Of a DNA stretch of 64,000 nucleotides, positions 58,373-64,000 are shown in pieces (position 1 is the stretch's first letter; each line of letters starts with the position of its first letter). Made by a program: the position numbers and the translations under genes. The notes beneath the pieces were generated by a model. That model made no database searches, was not told where the DNA came from, and worked only from the letters and a program-made list of their open reading frames with translations. The DNA lies in NCBI GenBank assembly GCA_031425525.1, contig JANPJM010000023.1, positions 62,001 to 126,000 of the forward strand. Reading direction: 5' to 3'. The DNA is from JANNMJ01 sp031425525 (GTDB lineage: Bacteria; Bacteroidota; Bacteroidia; Cytophagales; Hymenobacteraceae).

Positions 58373-59209
58373 ATGGCCAGTACCGCCGCCGACGTAAACC
58401 GCCTCCGCCAGATGACTGGCGCAGGGATGATGGATTGTAAGAAAGCCTTGACCGAAGCCGACGGCGATTTCGAAGCCGCCCGCGACCTCTTGCGCAAGCA
58501 AGGTCAGAAAATCGCCGACAAGCGCGCCGAGAACGCTACCGCCGAGGGTCTCGTACTCGTGAACGTGAGCGAAGACGGCACCAGCGGCAAACTGGTAGCG
58601 CTGGCCTGCGAAACCGAGCCGGTGGCGAAAGTGGAAGATTTCCGCAACCTCGCGCAGCAAGTGCTCGCCGCCGCCGTGCAGTCGAATGCCGGCACGAAAG
58701 AAGACCTCTTGGCCGCCGCGCAAGCCGATGGCCGCTCGCTGCAAGACCACATCACCGATTTGATGGGAAAAATCGGCGAGAAGATCGACGTAGTGTCGTA
58801 TGAGACGCTGACGGCTGAGAAGGTGGCGTCTTACATCCACTCCGACAACAAGAAGGGCGTGCTCGTCGGCTTCAAAAACACCGGCGGCACCGACGTAAGT
58901 GCTGTCGGTCGCGACGTGGCGATGCAGATCGTCGCGATGAACCCGGTGGCTGTCGATAAGGATGGCGTAGATGCCAACACGGTGCAGCGCGAAATCGAAA
59001 TCGGCAAAGAGCAAGCCCGTGCCGAAGGCAAGCCGGAGGAAATGCTCGAAAAAATCGCCGCCGGCAAGCTCAACAAGTTCTACAAAGAGAATACGCTTCT
59101 CAATCAGGAATTTGTGAAAGACAATTCGCTGACCATCGCCAAGCTGCTCGACTCGAAGCACGCTGGGATGACGGTGAGCGATTTCAAGAAAGTGCGCATC
59201 GGAGCGTAG
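58373..59209 (+). CDS. tsf: Elongation factor Ts
   Basis: 278 aa from ATG 58373; a GTG 54 nt upstream is in frame but lacks family similarity. N-terminal VNRLRQMTGAGMMDCKKALT binds EF-Tu; RKQGQKIADKRAENATAEGL and ALACETEPVAKVEDFRNLA follow. It exchanges GDP for GTP on EF-Tu. A strong terminator closes the operon. Confidence 0.97.
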   Translation: MASTAADVNRLRQMTGAGMMDCKKALTEADGDFEAARDLLRKQGQKIADKRAENATAEGLVLVNVSEDGTSGKLVALACETEPVAKVEDFRNLAQQVLAAAVQSNAGTKEDLLAAAQADGRSLQDHITDLMGKIGEKIDVVSYETLTAEKVASYIHSDNKKGVLVGFKNTGGTDVSAVGRDVAMQIVAMNPVAVDKDGVDANTVQREIEIGKEQARAEGKPEEMLEKIAAGKLNKFYKENTLLNQEFVKDNSLTIAKLLDSKHAGMTVSDFKKVRIGA

Positions 59210-59235
59210 TTCGTTAGCCGTTAACCGATTATAGA

Positions 59236-59280
59236 AAAAAACCGCCGCTTGGCCTTTTGAGGCTGGGCGGCGGTTTTGTT
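59236..59280 (+). terminator. Terminator of the rplM-rpsI-rpsB-tsf operon
   Basis: AAAACCGCCGC with GCGGCGGTTTT around a loop that itself pairs partly (GGCCT/AGGCT), followed by GTTTGG. It lies 27 nt after the tsf stop. Confidence 0.8.
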
Positions 59281-59327
59281 TGGCCATGCGAACGACGTAG
59301 AAGCGCGTGCCGTTTAAGCGGGGTACT

Positions 59328-59335
59328 TACATTCG
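59328..59335 (+). promoter_or_regulatory. Candidate -7 box (TACATTCG)
   Basis: One mismatch to TAnnTTTG, 17 nt upstream of the antitoxin start at 59353. Confidence 0.35.
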
Positions 59336-59352
59336 CTTATTCTTTCGGCGTT

Positions 59353-59583
59353 ATGACACATCGTACCATCATTGCTCAAACAATAGCCGTCATTCAGCGG
59401 CTTCCAGTTGAAAAAGCTGAAAAAATCGCTGAGTTCGCGGCTTTTCTCCAAAAGCTATTTAAAGAACAGCAGCTTGCTCGGGGAATTCAACAATTGACGG
59501 CCGGGAGCGCAGTTTTTGATTTTCTAACAGATGAAGAAGACCTGTATTCTTCAGATGACTTAGTGGAGAGGTACGATGCGTAA
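59353..59583 (+). CDS. Antitoxin of a PemK/MazF-type pair
   Basis: 76 aa from ATG 59353; the longer frame reads through the tsf terminator. IAVIQRLPVEKAEKIAEFAA at the N-terminus resembles DUF2281-like antitoxins. The acidic C-terminus FDFLTDEEDLYSSDDLVERY would bind the toxin. It overlaps the toxin gene by 8 nt. Confidence 0.75.
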   Translation: MTHRTIIAQTIAVIQRLPVEKAEKIAEFAAFLQKLFKEQQLARGIQQLTAGSAVFDFLTDEEDLYSSDDLVERYDA

Positions 59584-59896
59584 GGGCGACGTGATGTTGA
59601 TGCGATTTCCGTTCACAGACCTATCGGGTAGTAAACTGCGACCGGCCATCGTGCTGATAGCCACAGCCAGCGATTTGACGGTCTGCTTCGTCACGTCCCA
59701 GCTTCGTTGGCAAGAGCCTACAGATGTCTTGCTCGAACCGGCTCCGATGTCAGGTATCAAAAAGCCATCATTGGTTCGCACCAACAAGCTGGCGACTCAT
59801 GCTAAATCGCTGGCGGCCGGGCGGTTGGGCAGTTTATCAGAAGCCGAACTTACAGCAATAGACCAGAAGCTCAGAGAGCTATTGCAGCTCGACTGA
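59576..59896 (+). CDS. PemK/MazF-like mRNA interferase toxin
   Basis: 106 aa. KGDVMLMRFPFTDLSGSKLR, RPAIVLIATASDLTVCFVTS and KPSLVRTNKLATH are typical of PemK/MazF endoribonucleases. The start lies inside the antitoxin gene (ATGCGTAA overlap), giving translational coupling. No frameshift or stop: the only TA pair in the window where both genes look intact. Confidence 0.87.
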   Translation: MRKGDVMLMRFPFTDLSGSKLRPAIVLIATASDLTVCFVTSQLRWQEPTDVLLEPAPMSGIKKPSLVRTNKLATHAKSLAAGRLGSLSEAELTAIDQKLRELLQLD

Positions 59897-59966
59897 TTGA
59901 TAAACCGCCGCCTAGCCTTGGGGCTGGGCAGCAGCGTTCCGGTTGGTGGTGAGAACGGAAGACTAG

Positions 59967-60104
59967 TTCGCCTACGACCACGAGCTACCGTGCGTGGGCT
60001 ACGGCAACCACGAACAAGGCGCCAACCTCACCATGACCAGCCTGTTGCGCCTACTCGACATTCACGGCCTGACGCTACGCGAGTTTTTCAGCGATACGGA
60101 GTAG
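59967..60104 (+). pseudogene. C-terminal remnant of an XRE-type HTH gene
   Basis: The frame reads FAYDHELPCVGYGNHEQGAN, then LTMTSLLRLLDIHGLTLREF and ends FSDTE at TAG 60102-60104. An N-L-T-(x)-T-S/T-L-L-R-L-(x)-(x)-F/G-(x)-(x)-L-(x)-E-F-F pattern is typical of the end of XRE domains. An in-frame TAG (59964-59966) is immediately upstream and no start exists, so it is a truncated relic. The sequence before it resembles part of the tsf terminator region. Confidence 0.45.
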
Positions 60105-60130
60105 CGCAGAACAATTGCCGCAAGGAGACT

Positions 60131-60544
60131 TCAGGAGAGCGGTGGCAAGCCCACCGCGTCGTGCGGATCAAGTACGCGCAGACCCACTATCGATTTAAAG
60201 TCGCTGACATTGCGTATTACCAACGTGAGGCTATGCATCAGCGCTGTGGCGGCGATGACCGCATCAGGCAACTTACGGCGATGCAGCCGGCGCAGGGCGA
60301 TGGTTTGGATGATGACCGCCTCATCGAGAGCTAAAATCTTTGAAGCAGCTACAAAATCCTGTAACTGGCTCCACTAGGCGGTCTCAATGCTCGGCGATGC
60401 GAAAAGCTCAATCTGCGTGATGACAGAAATAGCACCATCGGGCGTAGCTATTACCTGCTCCAACCAATCGGCATTAGGATTTGGGAGGCTATCGCGGAAA
60501 AAATCGATAACCACGTTGGTATCTATTAAAAACCGGGTTCCCAT
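60131..60544 (-). pseudogene. PIN-domain (VapC) toxin with an in-frame stop
   Basis: Starts MGTRFLIDTNVVIDFFRDSL (first PIN Asp in DTN). ISVITQIELFASPS leads to TAG at 60374-60376 (codon 57). Beyond it the same frame continues WSQLQDFVAASKIL, RKLPDAVIAATALM (PDA acidic site), LVIRNVSDF and ends at TGA 60131-60133. All PIN landmarks are present apart from the stop. The start overlaps the antitoxin by 19 nt. It is either inactivated, read through, or has a sequence error. Confidence 0.82.
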
Positions 60545-60777
60545 TCGTCGCGCATCTCTTGTACTTTCTTTTGCATTTGCTCGCCCCGCTCCTTTGACAT
60601 TATTCCGCGCCAGCGGCTGGCTGGCAAGCTTGTCGGCTTGAGTTCCGCTTCTGCATCAGGCTTGACCACCGGTACAGCATCGGAAAGTAATTCCAACTGA
60701 TGAGTACGCGCCAACTGGTGGATAATCAGTAGCGCCTCTTCGCTGAGTACGCGCAGGGTGAGAGTTTGAGCGATCAT
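60526..60777 (-). CDS. Antitoxin of the PIN-domain locus
   Basis: 83 aa from ATG 60775-60777. MIAQTLTLRVLSEEALLIIH at the start, a middle ELLSDAVPVVKPDAEAELKP, and a basic end RGIMSKERGEQMQKKVQEM. The position before and overlapping a VapC-like gene defines it; family name not recognised. Intact, while its toxin carries a stop. Confidence 0.72.
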   Translation of the reverse strand: MIAQTLTLRVLSEEALLIIHQLARTHQLELLSDAVPVVKPDAEAELKPTSLPASRWRGIMSKERGEQMQKKVQEMRDEWEPGF

Positions 60778-60903
60778 TGCTTTCGAGTTGATTGCGTGCA
60801 ACCTACGGACGCGCAACCGCCAACGCCGGTTCCATTCGTGAAGCCGGCAAGCAAAAACCGCCGCTCGAACAGAAGTTCAGGCAGCGGTTTGCAACTGGTC
60901 AAG

Positions 60904-60923
60904 CTGCGGCCTGAAGGCCGCAG
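60904..60923. repeat. Palindrome CTGCGGCCTGAAGGCCGCAG
   Basis: Related to the palindromes at 29244-29261 and 35184-35201 (TGCGG..TGAA..CCGCA). It follows the dnaJ stop by 19 nt and may help terminate it. Confidence 0.55.
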
Positions 60924-60941
60924 TAGATTTTACTGAAAAGC

Positions 60942-62087
60942 TTACTGAAAATACTCCTTCATCTTCTCAAAGAACCCCTTCTCACCCTTACTCGGGCTGG
61001 GGGCAAAATTGGTCGATTCACGCATTTTTTCGAGGGCGGCGCGCTCATCGCCGCTCACGTGGCGCGGCGTCCAGACGTTGAGGTGGATGAGCTGATCGCC
61101 ACGGCCGTAGCCGTTGATGTCGGGGATGCCTTTGCCACGTAGGCGCAGGATTTTACCGCCCTGCGTGCCCGGATCGACTTTTATTTTAGCCTTGCCGTCG
61201 AGTGTCGGCACTTCGGTGGTGGTGCCGAGGACGGCGTCGACGAACGAGATGTAATGATCATAGACGATATTCACGCCATCGCGCTTTAGCACCGCGTGCG
61301 GCTCTTCTTCGATTTGAATCAGCAGGTCGCCGGGCACACCGCCGCGCTGCGGGGCGTTGCCTTTACCGCCCATCGAAAGCTGCATCTGGTCTTGCACGCC
61401 CGCCGGAATCGGGATGGCGATCTGCTCTTCCTTCAGTTCGCGGCCGTCGCCGTGGCAGGTGCCGCAAGTGGCGGTGATGCGCTTGCCGGAGCCTTCGCAG
61501 GTGGGGCACGTGGCGGTACTTACCATTTGGCCGAGCATCGTGTTCACCACTTGCCGTACCTGGCCCTGACCTTGGCAGCTTCCGCAGCTTTCCACCGACG
61601 AGGCATCTTTGGCGCCATTGCCGCCGCAGGTTTCGCAGGGGACGTAGCGCTTGACCTTGATTTTTTTCTCGACGCCATTGGCTACTTCTTCGAGCGTCAG
61701 TTTCAGCTTGATGCGGAGGTTGGAGCCTTTGCGCACCTGCCGGCCGCCGCGTTGGCCGCCGAAAAAGCCCTCGAAACCACCGCCGCCGCCGCCGAAAATA
61801 TCGCCGAACTGCGAGAAAATATCTTCCATTGACGGGCCACCGCCAGTGCCGCCGCTGCCACCCACGGCCTGGTGGCCGTAGCGGTCGTAGCGGGCGCGCT
61901 TTTGCTCGTCGCGCAGCACGTCGTACGCCTCGGCGGCTTCTTTGAAGGAGGCTTCGGCGGTGGCATCACCGGGGTTTTTGTCCGGGTGATACTTCATCGC
62001 CATCTGCCGGTACGCCTTCTTGATATCGTCGGCCGCCGCGCCCCGGTCGATGCCGAGGACGTCGTAATAATCGCGTTTTTGGGCCAT
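60942..62087 (-). CDS. dnaJ: Co-chaperone DnaJ (Hsp40)
   Basis: 381 aa. J-domain RDYYDVLGIDRGAAADDIKK with HPD in KYHPDKNPGD, a Gly/Phe-rich segment (GGSGGTGGGPSMEDIFSQFG), and four zinc CxxCxGxG motifs: CETCGGNG, CGSCQGQG, CPTCEGSG, CGTCHGDG. Type I DnaJ that stimulates DnaK ATPase. It lies 75 nt downstream of grpE. Confidence 0.98.
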   Translation of the reverse strand: MAQKRDYYDVLGIDRGAAADDIKKAYRQMAMKYHPDKNPGDATAEASFKEAAEAYDVLRDEQKRARYDRYGHQAVGGSGGTGGGPSMEDIFSQFGDIFGGGGGGFEGFFGGQRGGRQVRKGSNLRIKLKLTLEEVANGVEKKIKVKRYVPCETCGGNGAKDASSVESCGSCQGQGQVRQVVNTMLGQMVSTATCPTCEGSGKRITATCGTCHGDGRELKEEQIAIPIPAGVQDQMQLSMGGKGNAPQRGGVPGDLLIQIEEEPHAVLKRDGVNIVYDHYISFVDAVLGTTTEVPTLDGKAKIKVDPGTQGGKILRLRGKGIPDINGYGRGDQLIHLNVWTPRHVSGDERAALEKMRESTNFAPSPSKGEKGFFEKMKEYFQ

Positions 62088-62162
62088 TTAGCTGGTTCCT
62101 GAAGAGTGGGCGAGGTCACGGAGAAGCGGCCGCGCTTAGTTCAGGATAACATGTTGATCGAA

Positions 62163-62711
62163 TTAGCTGCCGAGAACCACTTTGGCGTGGCGCAACACTT
62201 TGTCGTTGAGGTAGTAGCCGCGCTCGACGGCATCGACCACTTTCCCGCGCAAATCATCGGAGGGCGCCGGAATTTGGGTGATCGCCTCGTGCAGCTCGGC
62301 ATCGAACGGCTGGCCGATGGCTTCCATCGACTGCAACCCTTTCTGTTGCAGCGTTTTGGTGAGCTTATGGTACACGATGTCGAGGCCATCGCGGACGGCT
62401 TGGGCGTCGGTCGCGGTGGCGGTGTGCTGCCGGGTGCGGTCTAAGTCGTCGAGGACGGGCAGCAGCGCCACCATCAGCTCCTGGTTGGCGGTTTTGAACA
62501 ACTCGATGCGCTCTTTGGAGGTACGGCGCTTGTAGTTTTCAAAATCGGCGAGCAGACGGAGGTATTTATCCTTCAGTTCGGCCGTTTCGGCGGTGGCGCC
62601 TTCGGGCGCGAGGACCGCATCCGGGGCTACGGCGGCGCCTTCCGTTTCCGGCAGGGCGTCGTTGAAAGTGTCCTGATCGTCGGGAGCGGCTTTGTGCGGT
62701 TCGTTGGTCAT
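62163..62711 (-). CDS. grpE: Nucleotide exchange factor GrpE
   Basis: 182 aa. Acidic N-terminal tail, a coiled coil LKDKYLRLLADFENYKRRTS, then LLPVLDDLDRTRQH, IVYHKLTKTLQQKGLQSMEA and RGYYLNDKVLRHAKVVLGS. It releases ADP from DnaK. Upstream of dnaJ on the same strand; dnaK is at 10.8 kb. Confidence 0.96.
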   Translation of the reverse strand: MTNEPHKAAPDDQDTFNDALPETEGAAVAPDAVLAPEGATAETAELKDKYLRLLADFENYKRRTSKERIELFKTANQELMVALLPVLDDLDRTRQHTATATDAQAVRDGLDIVYHKLTKTLQQKGLQSMEAIGQPFDAELHEAITQIPAPSDDLRGKVVDAVERGYYLNDKVLRHAKVVLGS

Positions 62712-62795
62712 CGGAGGAACGGATGGTTCAGCGAAAAAGGAAGAGTTGCCGAAACGGCAGCGATTGCGAAATAATGCCAGTACCCAGCCGCAAAA

Positions 62796-62823
62796 ACGGC
62801 CCGGCGCGTGCGCACCGGGCCGG
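62796..62823 (-). terminator. Terminator between the SIMPL gene and grpE
   Basis: GC stem ACGGCCCGGCGCG pairing with CGCACCGGGCCGG across a few nt; on the minus strand it is followed by GTTTTTG. Confidence 0.65.
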
Positions 62824-62871
62824 GTTCAAGGTTGTTGCCAAGCTGTGCAAAGCTGCCAACGTGGCACTTGG

Positions 62872-62950
62872 GGGAGGGTGAGAGGGTGAGAAGGTGGAAA
62901 AGGGGAAAGTTTTTTTCCTCAAACCCTCCTACCCCCTCACCCTCCCACCC
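62872..62950. repeat. Locus-specific inverted repeat (GGGTGAGAG word)
   Basis: GGGAGGGTGAGAGGGTGAGA on the left and CCCCTCACCCTCCCACCC on the right form arms of ~20-25 nt directly after the SIMPL-gene stop. Confidence 0.7.
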
Positions 62951-62955
62951 TTTTT

Positions 62956-63693
62956 TTACTCCATCACGAAGCTCGCCTGCACGGTGGTGCTGATCGTGAT
63001 TTCGCCGGGCGCCATTGCCGGCCCGCTACTGCTGCCGTCGCTCATCATCTCCATCCGCACCGACTGCTTATTCATTATCATCGGCTGGTACGGGTTGGTT
63101 TCTTCGTTGATCATATAGGCGCGCCCGAGTTTTTGTCCCACGACCCCCACCAGCGCGGCGGCTTTTTCTTTGGCGTGCTGCATCGCTTTCAGCCGGGCCT
63201 GGGCGCGGTACTCGTTGAGCTTCGAGGTGCGAAACTCGATTTCATCTACCGCATTCGACCCGCTGGTAATGAGCGCCGACAGCACTTCGTCGAACTTATC
63301 AACCTTCCGCAGCAGCACCGTGGCGTTGCGGCGCACGGAGTAGCCATTGGGTTGCAGGCGCACGTTGCCGGGCGCATCCATCGGGTACAACGGCTGGATG
63401 TTGAGGTAGTCGGTTTGCACGTCCTTCGCCTCGATACCTTTCGCTTTGAGTACGGCGAGCATCGCCTTCATCTTCGCGTCGTTGTCGCGCTTGGCATCAT
63501 CGAGCTTATCGGCGCGGGTTTCGACGCCCACCCGCAGACAGACCTGATCGGGCGCTACTTTGATTTCGCCGGTGCCCGATACGCTCACGAGCGGCGGCGG
63601 CAGCTGCCCCATAACGGGCTGCGATAGTTGGGCGTTGGCAGAAAAGGAGATAGCCACAGCCGTGGCGGCAAGAAACAAGGCGGCAAGGCGCAT
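62956..63693 (-). CDS. Periplasmic SIMPL-domain (DUF541) protein
   Basis: 245 aa with signal peptide ending AVAISFSANAQ. The mature N-terminus VSVSGTGEIKVAPDQVCLRV is the SIMPL/DUF541 start; IEAKDVQTDYLNIQPLYPMD and RNATVLLRKVDKFDEVLSAL follow, then KAMQHAKEKAAALVGVVGQK. The domain is present in IRAK-binding SIMPL and bacterial BP26/OMP28; role unknown. Confidence 0.9.
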   Translation of the reverse strand: MRLAALFLAATAVAISFSANAQLSQPVMGQLPPPLVSVSGTGEIKVAPDQVCLRVGVETRADKLDDAKRDNDAKMKAMLAVLKAKGIEAKDVQTDYLNIQPLYPMDAPGNVRLQPNGYSVRRNATVLLRKVDKFDEVLSALITSGSNAVDEIEFRTSKLNEYRAQARLKAMQHAKEKAAALVGVVGQKLGRAYMINEETNPYQPMIMNKQSVRMEMMSDGSSSGPAMAPGEITISTTVQASFVME

Positions 63694-63824
63694 TCGGAAA
63701 AAGAAAAAAGGTGGACTTCGCCCGGATGCGATTTTTGGGCCAGCGGTTGGCTGCTCTTTTCTTGCTGCTGCGCTGCCCCCAGCGGTGAGGGGTGCCGACC
63801 AACTGGCTGTTGAAAAACCGGAGC

Positions 63825-63908
63825 AGAGTTGTTCCCACTTTTAGCAAATCTAAAAAAGTGGGAACAACTCTGTTCCCACTTTTTTGAAATGCGCAACTCT
63901 GGGAACAA
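63825..63908. repeat. Locus-specific repeat cluster (GTTCCCACTTTT word)
   Basis: AGAGTTGTTCCCACTTTT, its complement AAAAGTGGGAACAACTCT, a third GTTCCCACTTTTTT and AACTCTGGGAACAAC lie within 84 nt, between the probable obgE stop and the SIMPL gene. Confidence 0.75.
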
Positions 63909-64000
63909 CTATTCCGCGTGCAGCAGCCGCCAGAGCATATCCTTCAGCCCCACGATGCCTTTCATGGTGAGGCTGGAGATGAAGACGGTTTCGAGGTCGT
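63909..64000 (-). CDS. obgE: Probable GTPase ObgE, 3' end only
   Basis: The last ~30 residues are visible: ETVFISSLTMKGIVGLKDML, then WRLLHAE and TAG at 63909-63911. The VFISS...G...LKD(M/L)LW pattern fits the end of the G domain of Obg GTPases in Bacteroidota. Another small GTPase such as EngB is possible. The gene enters from the right edge. Confidence 0.5.
   Translation of the reverse strand, partial: DLETVFISSLTMKGIVGLKDMLWRLLHAE

Noticed and set aside
60105..60334. Plus-strand open frame over the PIN gene
   Set aside because: The minus-strand frame carries clear PIN motifs; the plus frame has none.
62712..62871. Possible small ORF between grpE and the repeat
   Set aside because: Only a 64-65 aa frame spanning the terminator; no support.

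Overview
The window reads as a GC-rich Bacteroidota chromosome, most like Cytophagales/Hymenobacteraceae. The evidence is several secreted proteins with type IX secretion (T9SS) C-terminal domains, including the 'ITPNGDGLN' gliding-motility type. It also has an ECF sigma factor with a membrane-anchored partner, a TonB-dependent receptor, and recurrent TAnnTTTG (-7) promoter boxes just upstream of start codons. No rRNA, tRNA, CRISPR array or phage was seen. Taxonomy below phylum is inference.

Layout. 0-7.6 kb, minus strand: the 5' part of rarA, then a T9SS locus with three related secreted proteins around an ECF sigma gene and a membrane protein that looks like its anti-sigma factor and ends in a type B T9SS-like domain. 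7.8-18.1 kb: mainly core genes (lpdA, dnaK, rluE-like, fabG), a large von Willebrand A membrane protein, and a small HTH regulator preceded by three exact-period 42-bp repeats. 18.3-23.3 kb: envelope and secreted proteins (a pair of 276-aa outer-membrane-like proteins, a lipoprotein, a delta-60 repeat protein, a duplicated-domain protein). 23.3-30.5 kb: an ABC exporter, a toxin-antitoxin locus with a frameshifted toxin, an unrecognised 646-aa protein flanked by two paralogous small proteins, and an acyl-CoA dehydrogenase. 30.6-38.7 kb: a TonB receptor under a TPP riboswitch, an intact IS element with target duplication, a small P-loop kinase, and a giant T9SS cargo protein.

39-49.5 kb, plus strand: guaB; a complete RsbU/RsbV/RsbW-like partner-switching module with no sigma-B-type gene next to it; two SurA/PpiC chaperones; a MoxR ATPase and a protein of unknown function. 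49.7-59.2 kb: an outer-membrane protein, recA, a DUF3108 protein, a PhoB/PhoR-like pair followed by an RluA-type pseudouridine synthase, and the translation block rplM-rpsI-rpsB-tsf. 59.3-60.8 kb: an intact PemK-like toxin-antitoxin pair, an HTH gene remnant, and an antitoxin/PIN pair whose toxin has an in-frame stop. 60.9-64 kb: dnaJ, grpE, a SIMPL-domain protein and the 3' end of a probable obgE.

Two patterns run through the window. Promoters: TACCTTTG or close variants lie a few to some tens of bases before many starts, which helps correct start codons. Intergenic hairpins: many gaps hold a long imperfect inverted repeat built from a short word particular to that gap (for example GATGAGTA, TTTAGGG, GTGAGAAGTCAGAG, GTTAATC), different at each locus. 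I found no obvious large undescribed operon. The best candidates for unusual biology are the sigma/T9SS locus, the orphan partner-switching module, the 42-bp operator-like array, and the intergenic hairpin family.
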